In this document: positions 46,859 to 59,560 of the stretch, in pieces
Position numbering within the stretch: the first letter of the stretch is position 1
Layout of the letters: the number at the start of each line of letters is the position of its first letter
Source of the DNA: Drosophila persimilis
Lineage: Eukaryota > Arthropoda > Insecta > Diptera > Drosophilidae
Reading direction: 5' to 3'
Assembly: GCF_003286085.1 (NCBI RefSeq)
Contig: NW_020825288.1
Span: forward strand, 1,178,001-1,242,000
DNA: 64,000 nucleotides
Translations under genes and position numbers: made by a program
The notes under the pieces: generated by a model
What the model saw: only the letters and a program-made list of their open reading frames with translations
What the model was told of the DNA's origin: nothing
Databases searched by the model: none

Positions 46859-49800
46859 CAACCTGACACCAGAACCCCAGAAAGCCAGAACCAGTCCTCA
46901 GATCTGGACACACGCTCCATCCTCCATCTGCAATTGGATGCAAGTTTTGTTGTTGCTCGGATCGGATCGGAGTGCCCCCCAGAGGACGCAATTAGCCGCT
47001 GAAGGAAAGCGCAACATTTTCGACTAGTTTCCCTCCGATTTTCATATGCAAAACATGTTTTTACGCTCTCAAATTTATATTTCCCAAAAATTGATAGAAA
47101 ACTTTTTGCAGACTAGCGCATAATTAACACCCCGTTCACCCACCATCCCGCCCTCCCTCTCTCTTTATGATTTCTCCCCGTAATGTTTTCCGCATAAATT
47201 ATACAAAATATTATTTCTCTGAGGTCTTTCGCCCGTCGTTTTTTATCGCAACTGCTGCTGCTGCTGCTGGCTTTCTGGTTTTTTATCAAAGTCCAGTGAA
47301 CGGTGAATCAACAGAGAGCCAAACCGAAAGCCAAAACAGAATTAATTCATTAAAGAAATATGCAAAGCATTAAAAACAAGGAAAACGGGGAAAAAGTATC
47401 AAGAACTTGATGACGGACGCGGGACGCCCGAAAGAGCAATCACAAAAAAAAAAAGAAATAACGAGAAAAAAATAAACAAAAAATTTATGAAATTTATGTT
47501 TTATTACTTAATGAACTTACCGCAAATTAAGCCAAGGGACGGGACCTTATGGATGGTGGATTGGGGGATGGGGGAAGGGGTATGGTTACTCGACTGAAGG
47601 ATGAGTCAGGCACCGACCAGGGCGGCCCTGTCTTCAATTAATATGCAAAAAATGTCGCCATCAACGGCCTCCGCTTCATCTGCTGCTCATCAAAGTGTCA
47701 GGAGGAGGACGAAGGATGCAGGAGGAGGAGCTGGAAAATCCAGTCCGGGACACTTGAGACACTCGTCCCGCCACAGCCGCCGCACAGACCGGCAGGAAGT
47801 GTCCGGACTGCAAATTGGTTAGCAATTAATGGCAACCATTTTTTAATTGAACACACAAGCAGTGGCAGGGGCAGGGGCGCAGCGAAGAGCTGTGAAAAGT
47901 GAAGAGACCCCGACAGGCAATTGAGAAACGAGTGAACCCTGAAAGCATCCCAGGACGGAGGTTGCGGATCAAAGGTTATCGCGGAGGTTGCGCTTACGAT
48001 GAAAGACAAGTAATTTTACTCTTCCCAAATTGCGATTAGAAGCTGAAAAGACGCCAAAAGCGAATCGCCAAATACCCTACAAGGAAGGATATGTGTATAG
48101 TCTGAATTATGTCTGTTGGAGTTCACAAGTGTTCACAAGTATCCCCTTTCCAAGGATATAACTTTTCAGTGTTTCAGCGAAACACCCTGTGCTTATGGAA
48201 TCCATTATCTTATGGTTCCATTCATGTTGTCAAGAATTTGACTACAAAACTTCGATGGAATTCCGAGAGATAAACGAAAAACGATCATCTTCTCATTCAA
48301 GATCATTCTCGTTGAAGGGTATTAGAGGCTTTGACGCACCTATGGAATATTCTTCTACTATTTTTACTATATTTGTAGTGCCAGAGTCCACACATAGGCT
48401 GCATACACCCGTCATCCCATAGCCAGTCATAAAAGCAGCAACAACGAGGCTCCACGTGGCGCTAATGATCACATGATTGAAATAAATGACAGTGATTATA
48501 ATCAATCAAATGATCACAAAATGATAGACAGATGCCCCGATAATCTTGGAATGTGAGCAGGCAAGAAAAAGGTGTAGCTCTTCGGGTCCTCAATGTCCTC
48601 AAGGATCGAAAGTACCAGCTATAAAACTAAAAAGAACCCAAAATCCATTTAGAAACGTTAAAATAAAGATCCAGCCTCCTAAAGTATAGCCTTCCATTCA
48701 TTATCCCGGGAATTGGCCAATCCTAAATGTTCAACCAAAAGAAACTCTTTCATAAATTCCATCTGATGCCAAAGCTGGCCCATCATTTGTGGGTTAAATG
48801 GAGCTTGTGATTTGCTCAGATTTGTGCTCCACTAATCTAAGCTCTTGCCCCTGCCCCTGCCCCTGCCCCAGCCCCTGGTCCACGACTAATCTTCAGCCTT
48901 CTTCTAGCCCCTCCCACGGTAATGGGGGCGGCCAAATCACCTTCAGGGGGCCATAAAAAAGCAAACAAGACGAAGGAAAATAAAAATACAAATGAAAATG
49001 AAAATAAAGCAAAGGCAAATGCCGGCAAAACGAAAAAATAATGAACGCTTCCACTCTCGAGTATCTGTATCTGTATCTCCCGCTCTCTCTGTCCATACCA
49101 TCTGTATCTCTTACTCTCTCTCTCTGGCAATGGTAGATCTGGTAGATTTTTATTTCTTGGAATAATCTACGCGGAGCACACGACTAATCTTCGTTTAATT
49201 TCATTTGCGCCAAGCAAACCCGAAATTGAAACCGAAATCTTCACGGGGCCAAGGCACATCTACATCCCACTCGTACCTCATGGATGGATAGCGACAAAGA
49301 GCCATTCAATGGCAAGGACAATGTAAGGACATTCGCCCGAGAACTGCAACATTTCATTGGCTGAACGAGGAACCCCCAGTCCTGTACCTCCCCCTCGGTG
49401 TCCCTGGCGTCCTCGGTGTCCTCGGTGTCGTCGTTGGCGTCGTCAGGGAGATCAAAAGTATGCGACACCGTGGCTTAATTCGATTTTAACAATTGCATAG
49501 CACGCCAGCCAATGGCAAATGCCAAAGGACTTTCCACCCAGCAGTCCCCCACCGCCGAAGTTTTTCTCTAATTGAACCAAAGGGAGAATGTCCTGCGATG
49601 TGGCTGGATGGCTGGCTCTGGATGATGCTCCCTCTTCCTTTCTCCCTTCCTTCCTTGGGGCACATAAAATTAATCCGACGTGTGGCGCCGCTGCTTCTTT
49701 GTCAGAGCGTCTTCGAACGATTTGAATTTAAATGTCGCCCCCCTCCCCTCCCCCACGTATATTTTTATTCCCAGTTTTATCCTCGGGTTCTTTATTTTAT

Positions 49801-50030
49801 AAATAAAAAAGAAAAAAACGAAACAAGTCAAGGAACCTTCGCGAATTGAATTAAACGTGTCCTTCTGTCTATCTCCCATTTTTCGGGTAGGTGTGGACAC
49901 TGCCACAACGCCAGTCCCCGAAGGGGGGGAGGTGCGGAGGGGTGGGCTGCTCGTGCAATCATCATCATCTCAATGTATTGAAAATTTTATTGCCTGGAAT
50001 AATTATCCGAATTAAGCACACTAATTAATT

Positions 50031-50065
50031 GCTCCACTCCACTCGCATCGCATCGCCTCGCATCG
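50031..50065 (+). repeat. ACTCC/CATCG pentamer array
   Basis: Seven consecutive 5-bp frames: GCTCC, ACTCC, ACTCG, CATCG, CATCG, CCTCG, CATCG. Confidence 0.8.
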
Positions 50066-50188
50066 TGGTGCCACTTGTGGTGGCATATGTGAGAGAAAAA
50101 TCCAAGAGGCAAAAGAAGTATAGAGAAAAAATGAAAGGGGAGAGGAGAGCTCTGAGAACTGATTTACTTTTATAGGCAGCGAGACCGA

Positions 50189-50248
50189 GAGAGAGAGAGC
50201 GATAGAGAGAGCGATAGAGAGAGCGATAGAGAGAGCGATAGAGAGAGC
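50189..50248 (+). repeat. GAGAGAGCGATA 12-bp tandem repeat
   Basis: Four complete 12-bp units at 50193-50240 plus a partial fifth. Each contains GAGAG and CGATA, so it combines GAGA-factor and BEAF-32-like words. Confidence 0.85.
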
Positions 50249-51265
50249 TCTACAAAAAGTGATTGCTCTTCGCGGCTTTGTGGAGCCTCGGAGCTGATAA
50301 AAGTCCCACACAGATACACCCATACTCAGGCACAGGGAGAGAGAGCAGAGTGAGCTCACTCTCGGCTTCTACCTAAAAGATCTCCCTCTCTCTCTCTCTT
50401 TCCCACTTGTTCTGCTTTGGAAACTGCCTGTCTCTTTCTATCAAACCTGATCGAAATGTGGCAAAGAGTGTTTCTTAAGAACGAACTTTATTCGGGGAAT
50501 ATAATATTGTAGCTATGCTTGAGAATACCTATTCGATGGGAATACTATATTGTAGATGGTCTTACAAACAAAATTCCATAGAAAATTCTGTTTAATTCCA
50601 CTGTAGATATAGCAAATCAATCTTAAGGTCGTCTGTTTTCAGTGAAATCTTCGAAGCCCCATTTCCGTTTTGCTTCAGAAGCGAAGCTCTGCTCAGCATA
50701 TCTGGGTTTTATTAATGAATTTATACAATTACAAAGTCGACAAAAAACTTCTTCTAATTGTTGATTGAGTAACGGGCGAACCATTCCTTCCAAAATCTGT
50801 TTCTAGATATCATTTTAATGGTAAACACTTTTACTTACACTAACATTTACATTTGGAATATTTTCTACTAATTCCTTATGGTATTTCTTCCCTTTAAAGA
50901 AGTCTGCGGGTACTCCCCGAAACCTAGAGCTCCATTATCGCCATGTCTTTTCAATTAACATCTATTCGTGTAGCACTAGCCTTTCATAACTCCAACAGAC
51001 TCTCTCACTCTCTCCCACTTTATCCCATTCAGCAGCGCCACTCGCACTATCTGTTACAATGTAATCTCTTGAGCCACTACCTCCAATCCTCTGCCAGCCG
51101 AAGGATATCTGCATGAACCCCTTCGCTGCCCCTCCCCACATTAGTGGGAAACATATGCATCATCCGCTTGCAGGCAAAACGGAAAACATTTCATGCAAAA
51201 AAGGTTTTTAATTTAAATTTCTCGACTTGACGTGTGGCATGTGCCGACGTTGTCGTCTTTGTGCT

Positions 51266-51290
51266 GCCCTGCCCTGTCCTGCCCTGCCCC
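51266..51290 (+). repeat. GCCCT pentamer array
   Basis: Five units: GCCCT, GCCCT, GTCCT, GCCCT, GCCCC. Confidence 0.8.
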
Positions 51291-51333
51291 CGTGTTCCCT
51301 GATGTTCCCTGATGTCTGAGTCGAAGTCTGAGA

Positions 51334-51358
51334 CTCGACTCGCCTCGCCTCGCCTCGG
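51334..51358 (+). repeat. CTCGC pentamer array
   Basis: Five units: CTCGA, three CTCGC, CTCGG. It lies only 44 bp from the GCCCT array. Confidence 0.8.
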
Positions 51359-51517
51359 ATTCTGCCACAAATGTGGGCAATGTCTCCTCGCAGAATGAGA
51401 ATGGGCCACATCCTCGTGCTTGTGCTACACATCCCATCCATTGGCCAGGCAGCAGCAGCACAATTGACGCTTACATTGTTCCCAAGAATTATTATGTGGT
51501 TACCCCAGCATGTGTGT

Positions 51518-51546
51518 CCCTGTCCCTGTCGCTGTCGCTGTCGCTG
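51518..51546 (+). repeat. CCCTGT/CGCTGT hexamer repeat
   Basis: Five 6-bp units: CCCTGT twice, CGCTGT twice, CGCTGA. Confidence 0.8.
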
Positions 51547-51888
51547 AGTCCGATGTGTGCCACTCCTTCCACGTCCTTTCGGGCAGGATGCCTTATCACT
51601 TTACCTACAGCCACAGAAGCAGCAGCAGCAGCACCAGAAATTGGTTACAATCTCTCCCAAAAGAGCGGCACATTTATCTGGGCCATCAGCTCGCACAACC
51701 CACACACATGTGGCAGCCTCAAATTGAATCCCATCCCTTTTTCGGGAGTGGGGGCAAGTCGGAGGTGAGAAGAACCCTTTTCCTGAGGCTGAAGGCAAGA
51801 CAAATTTCCCCTAAGGCGACCACTACTTTGCCTTCAGCAAAGCCCCAACCAATTAATAAACCCGAAAAGGAAAGCATTTTCCTTGAGC

Positions 51889-51918
51889 CTCCGCCCCCGC
51901 CCCCGCCACCGCCTCCGC
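51889..51918 (+). repeat. CCGCCC-rich repeat
   Basis: CTCCGCCCCCGCCCCCGCC and variants. The minus strand is G-rich. Confidence 0.7.
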
Positions 51919-51956
51919 TCATGTGTGACCCATAAATTTCCATTTTATTGGCCAAG

Positions 51957-51976
51957 GTGCCGTGCCGTGCCGTGCC
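51957..51976 (+). repeat. GTGCC pentamer array
   Basis: Four exact GTGCC units. This is the reverse-complement class of the CACGG array at 12794-12823. Confidence 0.85.
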
Positions 51977-54900
51977 GCACCGGAGAGGAGAAACTTTTAA
52001 TTGTTATTAATTTCGAAATAGTATTTTCGTCGGGACTGGCAGCGCGGGTGGTCTCGTGGTCTCCGAATCGCATTTGAATTTCGGTTTTCTCAATTTTTGT
52101 TTTCAAGTGCTGCCAAAGTAAACACCGTCGTCGGACACGGACTCGGGACTCGGGACACGGCGGACTATTTTTGCCAGTGGCTGTGAAATTGCAATGCAGC
52201 ACAAAATTTTGTTGTGGCGCTGCCTGACTGACGTTTTGTTTGTGTTGCAAAAAGCCAAACGCGATGGGTGGCCTCTAGGGCAGAAGATTGAGGATGGCGG
52301 ATGGAGGTTGGAGGAGGCTCCTCCGTCCATGTCTGCCGCTGTATGCCCCTCTAGATTCTGGGGCACCAGAAGCTGGTGGCGGCACAGGTGATGCTGCTGG
52401 CACTTGAACTTCATGGGGAATGTGGCCACAATTCCTGACAAGGACACAGAGCGGCATGACAGGCGCGGTCAAACAGAGAATGACAGCTGCGAAAAATACG
52501 TACAGAAAATAGAGAGACAATGTTGCAAGAAAATAAAACAAATAAAATACGTAACAATTGCTTCGGATATCTTTTAAAAATGAGGAAAAATCTTACCCAA
52601 GAATTACCCGAACAAGGTATCATATCTCTCCACTATCCCAGAAAACAAAACTTCCCTCAAGTCCCCTTCTCCACCCCTTTTCACCGCTTGGACGAAAGTT
52701 TCATCCCCTTGTATGCAAATGTCTTGTGACATTTCAGATGTGTGTGTCTTTATCACTCGAACAACTCGAGCAACAAAGTTTGCATATCCCGCAGGACATA
52801 AAGGATACAACGGACCGAATAACAGGATTATAAACTACGAGCACAATCCGTATCCCTCCTCCCACCCACGTGTGCGAGACCAGAAGCTCCCAAGATGTCC
52901 AAAGAAACAAATTTCTGGGGCTTAAAGGTGCAGGAACCCCAAGCCCATCCCCAACTCCTTTGACTCCTTCCCTCTTTAACCAATTTATAAAATTTAACTG
53001 CGCGACTTTCAAGCTCATTAAGGGAGCACCAATCCAGGACATACAGTAGTAGTTTGTCGTTAAACTATTAAGACTAATGAGGGTTCCCCCACACCCCTTG
53101 GACCCCGTACTCGTGCAAATGCAAATTTATCAAGCGAATGATTTCATTGCCCCACAGCTGAGGCACCCAGGTCCACTGCCACTGCCACTGCCAGGGCCAG
53201 GGCCAAACAGAGAACTCGACTCTCCATCTCATCTGGCGGGAGTCACGTAAGAAATGTGTCGCATGTGGGCGTTTCGTCATCTCCATCTCCATCTGAGGCA
53301 TCAGGCCTTGGGCCATCTCCATATCTGAAGGTGCCGCCAACGGGTGGGTCCGGCGCGAGTGCAGATTTAGCAGATTTCAGCACGTTTCATATTTCGGGAC
53401 TGTGTTTGTCTTGTGCTTTCCGCGAATCACTCGCGCATTTTGGGTGGCCGAAAACAAAGCTACCAAACATCGCACAACAACAGCCCCAGAAGATCAAAAC
53501 AATCACAAAGTGTATCATCACTTTTCGGGGAAGTCGGAGGTGGCACATGGATTGAGAGGAGACCACAACGAAGCTTCCAACTAAGATATGGATATAGAAA
53601 TGGGTTAAAAAATAGGTAAACATCGCAAGAAATATAGGCAGAGAGGTACTTGTGATACCAGAACAATGTATCAAAATTAAACCCAGTGGAAAAGATACCA
53701 TTTGAAACAGATATTCGGTAGATAGCTCTTTGAATAGTTTTTAGTAAGTGCCCTCCATGAGAAGGAGAAGCCTGGTCTCTCTCTCATCTATCAACATCTG
53801 TTAACAGGTATTGAATCTGTAACCTCCCACAGATACTTTCCCTCTACAACTTTTGACTCCTGACTCCGGACTCTTACTATTTGCCTTTCGGCTGTCGCGT
53901 AGCTGCTCTCGCATCACCTATCCTATCGAAAGCCGAGTCGCAACCGCAAAGTGTTAAAGTTCCTATATGGCTTACCTTCCCCCCTGAACTTCCACCTCTC
54001 CACCTCCTCCAATCATCAGATGGGAGACTCCCCGTTTGAGGCCCCAAAAAGCAATTTGCGGACGTGCACGGAAAACTTTTACTGGCAGCAAATTGAAATT
54101 AATGTGAAGTTTCAGTAAAAGTGGCTTAAATGCACACACGGGCCGCATTTGGGGAATTGCTGCTGCAGGACACAGAATGGAGCAGAGCAAAGGGGCAGGA
54201 GACAGGATTTCGGGATACGAAACTTTCTCGAGAGCGATAGATACTTATGTTATTTTGAAATACTTAGATGCTCCCACACACACACATATTTGGAATAGTT
54301 TTCCGCCTTGGGCAGTCCTTCGATGGGAGTTTCTAAGCCGCCAAAGCTGTTGATTATAAGTTTTGGGACACCTTTTCCTTTGCGAGGGGATCCACCTACA
54401 CTTTTCGGAATGATTGTAAGTGATATGGACACACACACACACTCCCCCACACAGTCCTTTCTCCAAAAGTAACGCTTTCTTTTCTAACGATTTGTGAATT
54501 GCACTTCCTGTCGGTAAATAACAGAAGACTATAAATTCCTGCATCCTCCCCGCCAAGTCCTTGAGAGCCATTTGCATGCGTGCATCTTCCCATACGAGTA
54601 TCTGTGTTTGTGCATCTGAATCTGAATCTGGCTTCGTCTTTGCATTTGTTTGCCTCCTTGCTCTGGCATTTGTTGGTTTAACAGCAAAAGTTTGTCTTTC
54701 AAATCGAAAACTAGAAAAACGTTGCATTTTATTCGGCTTCTCGGAGGAGTAGAAGGAGGAGGAGGCGTCTCTCAAGCATCTCTTTAAGGGGCAACTTTCG
54801 TTAATATGTATCTGAATGAAAGAGGTTTCTCTTACGAGCAAGTGTTTGCCTTTAAAGTTTACTTTTGATTACTCCCTGGCAAAGGATCTCCTCTCCTGTC

Positions 54901-57900
54901 AGGTGGAGAGGTCCACACATACTCGTACTCGTATCTCCCAATAGCTCTTCAATGGAGTGGGGCTTGGCTTTCTTCTCTCCATTTATTTGCATTGAATATT
55001 TGTTTGTTTGTCAGCAGGATGCAGGGTGCAGGGTGCAGGATGCAGTTGGGGGACTGACGCCCAGTCCTTTGTCGGTCCGTGTTTGTTCTAAGTGAATGAT
55101 GCAAATTTGATGCTCTCTTCTACGAGTATAAGCGCAAAACTTTTCCACATGAACATGAGCATGAACAAGAGTTCGACGCTGAGTTCGACGCAGAGTCCTC
55201 GCAGTTCTCGAGATGGAGATGGAGATGGAAATCCAAGACCCAGGGAATGGGCTATACGACGATGCAAACTTTTATTGCGGACTAAAATGAACTTCCGCCC
55301 CTGCAACTGCAATGGCAAAAGGAAGTTCATAATTTCAGCTGATTTAGGAAAAGTTTCTGCCACATTCGCCCGCTACCCTCCGCCCCGCCCCTCTTCTGCC
55401 ATAAGCACTGTTCCTTCTCTGTCTTTTGGCAGTTTAAAGGCAATTTGCTTGGCTTGGCTTCTCTCGCTTGACGCTTGTTGACAAAGACATTTGCCGGGTC
55501 AATTCAATGCGGAATATACCCACGGATACTCTGTGGAATATAAAGGTATGCTGTATTCGAGGAGATAGATGTAACAGGGAGAACAAAGAAGCTCATTAGA
55601 TCTCTGAAATCTACTAAAAATCAATACAACCCTGTAGAATTCATAGTTTTAAAGATTCTATGCCTTTGGACATTCATTAATAGACTCCCAGGCGAAGCAG
55701 ACCAGCTCCTCTTTCAACTTAAGAAATGGCTTCCACTGAATACTGAGTACATCCTGGTCGATCCAATCCCCGATAGTGGAGTTCCCTCTTGTTTTTTGCT
55801 CCGATTCTCATTCTGATTCCTCGGAATCGTTTGGCGCGAGACAAAACAACAAACACGAGCAACATTTGATTTGTTTACACAAAGGATAGAGTGGCAGAAG
55901 AGCCAGCAGCAGCAGCAGCGGCAGCGGAGGAGGTTGCCACAGCAGCAGTGACCAGAAGGCGTAGGTACACACGAACCAGCCAGCGCGTACATATCTCTCA
56001 GATACGCATCCCAAAACGAAACGAAAGCCAGACTTTCAGTACGTTCAGGTTCAGGCCGATCAGCCCGCTCTGTCCGTTCAGCCCCTGTGCACACACGGAC
56101 ACATGAACAAATTTTGTGCGGTGTGGCCATGTGTTGGCCAAATGTTTGCCACGGCATGTGAAAAATCTCCCTCTCCCTCCCCTCCCCTCCCTTCCTGTCT
56201 CTCTCCCCGTGAGGTGTGAATCGGTATGGAGCTGTGCGCCTCGGTCTGAACCACGACCTCGACCTCGCAAGGCAAACGGAAATCAAATGCAGACATAGCC
56301 CTCGTGCATGTTTGTGTTTGTGTGTGCGTGTGTGTGCCATGTCCTTTCCACAGCTACATCCTTTTGCCGCATTTTTATTTTAGGTACAAATTTCACACTT
56401 TGTTTATGCTCGGGCCCGCCTGCCGTGCAATGCTCTATCCGGAGGATTTGCTATGTCCTGTGTCCCGTGTCCTGTGTGCTGGGCTCTGTGCCGTGCCAAG
56501 CGGCGTTCCAAGGCGCACCGGCGCTTGAAAATCTGACAACGATTCCAACGATTCATGGCAATGGGCGTTAGCGCCTCTATATCGTATCTCTGACCCGCTA
56601 ACTGTCTCTCCATCTCCCTTCCTCCCTTTCACCGTATCTCTCTAGCTGTCTGTCTCTCTTTCACTGGTTTTAGAGTTATGAAATTCAACATTTTTAGGTC
56701 CACCGCATGACTGGCGTGAAGGTCTTTAAGTGGATTTGAAAACATTTAACATATCGAAAGAGAGAGACTGCAGTGCATTAATATGCGTGAGCTTTGGAAG
56801 GAGTGCATTGGTATGGGTGAGCTTTGAAATCTCCGCTTGAAATTTTAGCTTTGATCCATGCGTGAGATCCATGCGTGTGGAAAAGCTTCTATCATTCTTT
56901 GATTCGATGTGAAATCTGTGGAAGAGATTCCGTGACTTTCCGCGTGTTGCATGTTCCCATAATCTGTGTCTGTGCGTTTATCAGAATTTCTTCCAGATAA
57001 GTTCTCACACAATCTGTTGAGATCATTCTTCAGATAATACGAATATCTGAAGCTCTTCTTTAGGGATTTCATTAGTAATAGTGAGCTTTGAAAGCTTCAT
57101 TTAAGGATGCTGATGTTCTCAGTGCATGAGTCATGGGCCTGTGGGGGATCTTTTTCTGTTCCGAAGTATCTTCTCTGTCGGCATTCTATCATTCTGCATT
57201 TCTAAATCAAAAGATTACTTTGAAAGCTCCGCCTGGCTTTTACTCCATTTATCACTCGAGTAAGTGTGGGAAATCTCCAGTGATACTGAATCACAGACTG
57301 GATCTCCCCTTCAGCGATTTGTTAGCTCTCTGTGGGCTCTGAGTCGATCACTCTGTCGGGTGTCTGGCTGGTGACCCAGTGAGCGGAATAGAATTTCCAT
57401 CGAAGTTCCAAAGTCCAAAGTGCGGGCTTCCACTTTGGTATTTCTCATTAATTAGAGAAAATGCACAAAATGCAGCGGCCGAGATCATTTGTCTTCATCA
57501 AAGATCCGTTGATAATGTCATTCCTAAGCTGCATTTTCATTTCCATCTCAGGCTTCGGCTTCTGCAGTGCGAAAATTTGTTTAGGCGCCAGCAAATGCAT
57601 TAAATGCCACCCCCTTCTGGCCTTCTGTCCTTCTGGCCTCCTGGCTTCCGACTGGCGCCTATTCGAAGGCCCAAGACAAACAATTATTACAATTACAATT
57701 ACAATTAAATGCGAATTGCGAGATGCGAAATGTGACAAGTGGTTGTCGCATACCTCAATTAGCAGCCGAAAGATCAGCCACTCTACGGCTGCCACAACAG
57801 TCTCCTATCGTCTATCCACTCATGCCAGTGGCATCCGCCCTCTCCTCCCCTCATCGAGGGTCCACTCCTAATTACAACGGTTACAAAATATTAATGCAAT

Positions 57901-58645
57901 TGCAAGTGCGATTCCTCGACTCTATTTTTAGACCTCGAAATGACGACATTCCCAAAGTGTCAACTGCCTTTACGGCTCGCTGTCGCTGCACCTCTCCCTC
58001 CTGCTCTTCATTTTTTCAAGCTCTTCTTTCACGCGTTCTTTCTGTTTGCACTGAGAGAAATTAAGCTGTGGATTCATGGACGTAGAGCTACCCAAGTAAG
58101 AGGAACGACAAAAGATTCTCCTCCTATTTCCATGTTGAGATGGGAATATTCTCCTTTATGTTGTCCATCAATAGATCTCTATATTTTTCACTATTTTTGT
58201 ATGTCTTGAACATGGTTAATCTCATAAAGAATGTATTCGACAATGGAGCCGGAACACCAGTAGAGCATTATCTCTATTTCCATCTCATCTGTCGATTTGC
58301 AGAATAGAACAAAGTTGGTATTTCTGAAGGCTAAGCCGAATGATGCACCATTCCCGAACAAATTGGACCTCAATCAGGCGCTTCCTTGTAAAGATTGAGG
58401 TTTGTAGCACTGTCTCTAACCTTTTCTTTCGTGACTATCTGTTACTTATTACCATGTTATTCCCTTCCTTTCAGTGCACAAAAGTGTTTAATTAATGCCA
58501 ATCCAGAGCGGCATGAACTGGAACTGAAACTGCAACTGCAACAAGAGGGGCGCGTCCCACCACCGAGCAGGACATTGACTTCTTCTTCGAGGGCATGTGA
58601 AGTGGCGGCTGTCGAAGTGTCGGCCGGAATGTGCCGCCAGCAGCA

Positions 58646-58680
58646 GTACCGTACCGTACCGTGCAGGGCCGTGCTGTGCT
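58646..58680 (+). repeat. GTACC/GTGCT pentamer array
   Basis: Seven consecutive 5-bp frames: GTACC three times, GTGCA, GGGCC, GTGCT twice. Confidence 0.8.
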
Positions 58681-59313
58681 TTCGAAGAGCGACAACATTA
58701 CACAACAGTCAATTAAAATTAATAACTTTTGCAGCGGCAACATACAGGGAAAGAGGCAGTGGGGCAGGCCCAGTGGAGAGTGGAGTGCAGCAACCGTTTC
58801 ACATGTGCCGGGCGGGAGGAGGAGACAGCCCCAAAATGCATCCGACAGATACGTTCTCCATCTGCATTTAAGCCTGGACTCTGGCGCGGCTTCAGGCACG
58901 CACACGCGTGTTTTCCGAAACAGTTAAAAAATCGACAAAAAAAAACATTAAAAAAAACTGAAACATTTCAAGTTGAAGTTTTTTCGGTGTCGTTTTATTT
59001 TATTAATTTTGACGCGTCATTTTTATGAACTGCCGCCGAAAGAGAGAAAGCCTGAAAAAATAAAAAGGGAACAAAAAGCAAGGCTTGCAACATGTGGCGG
59101 CTTATTGGCGTTGAGCGCTTTATTAGGCCCCAGCCAAATGGAAGACTGAATCGAATCGTATCGAACCGAGGCGATAAATCACATGGCGGGGAATATTACA
59201 CACTTTTATCGGTGGAAAGTCACTGAATACTTGCGCTGTGGATCCATGCAATCAATCAATTAATCCTGGGGTTATCAAAATAGCAGTCAACTCCGAATAA
59301 ATGCGCGATTTTT

Positions 59314-59560
59314 TATCGATTGCGTTCTGAGCAAAATAATAAATTTAAATATTTTCCGCCTTAAGTGGAAATTGTTATAAAATATTTTGAAAAATTCCGT
59401 TGGGAACTAATCAATCCATTACCATTTTAATCGAAATATTAATCGATAAGTGGAACAAAAGTAGGCTTAAGCATCGTTGAACGACAAATCGACCATCCTT
59501 GATAGATACATCTACCACTAAACGATAAATATATCGTTAATCGATTGTCGATATTTATCG
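59314..59560. promoter_or_regulatory. CGATA-rich cluster with a 10-bp inverted repeat (BEAF-32/DREF-like sites)
   Basis: CGATA or its complement occurs at 59314-59318, 59444-59448, 59523-59527, 59532-59536, 59549-59553 and 59556-59560. Four of these lie within 38 bp. CGATAAATAT (59523-59532) is inverted as ATATTTATCG (59551-59560). Clusters of CGATA are bound by the boundary protein BEAF-32, and TATCGATA by DREF. No exact TATCGATA is present. A degraded transposon piece is an alternative. Confidence 0.35.

Larger units (their letters stand above)
45737..54999. other. non-coding region upstream of the NPC2-like gene
   Basis: No gene is supported. AT-rich islands lie at about 45740-46330, 48080-48800, 50440-51000 and 53580-53860. 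Repeats include the GA tract, the 12-bp GAGAGAGCGATA array and four pentamer arrays between 50031 and 51976. ATACTCGT/ACGAGTAT occurs at 45838, 54594 and 54919, and GCCATAAA at 48950. Confidence 0.6.

Noticed and set aside
54245..54841. 198-codon minus-strand frame
   Set aside because: Overlaps CA repeats and AT-rich island sequence; no domain.
55533..55553. miR-1-like word TGGAATATAAAG
   Set aside because: The seed differs by one base and no complementary arm is nearby.
57018..57052. bantam-like word TGAGATCATT beside a 9-bp stem
   Set aside because: Only the first ten bases match; it sits on the wrong arm and the stem is too short for a microRNA precursor.
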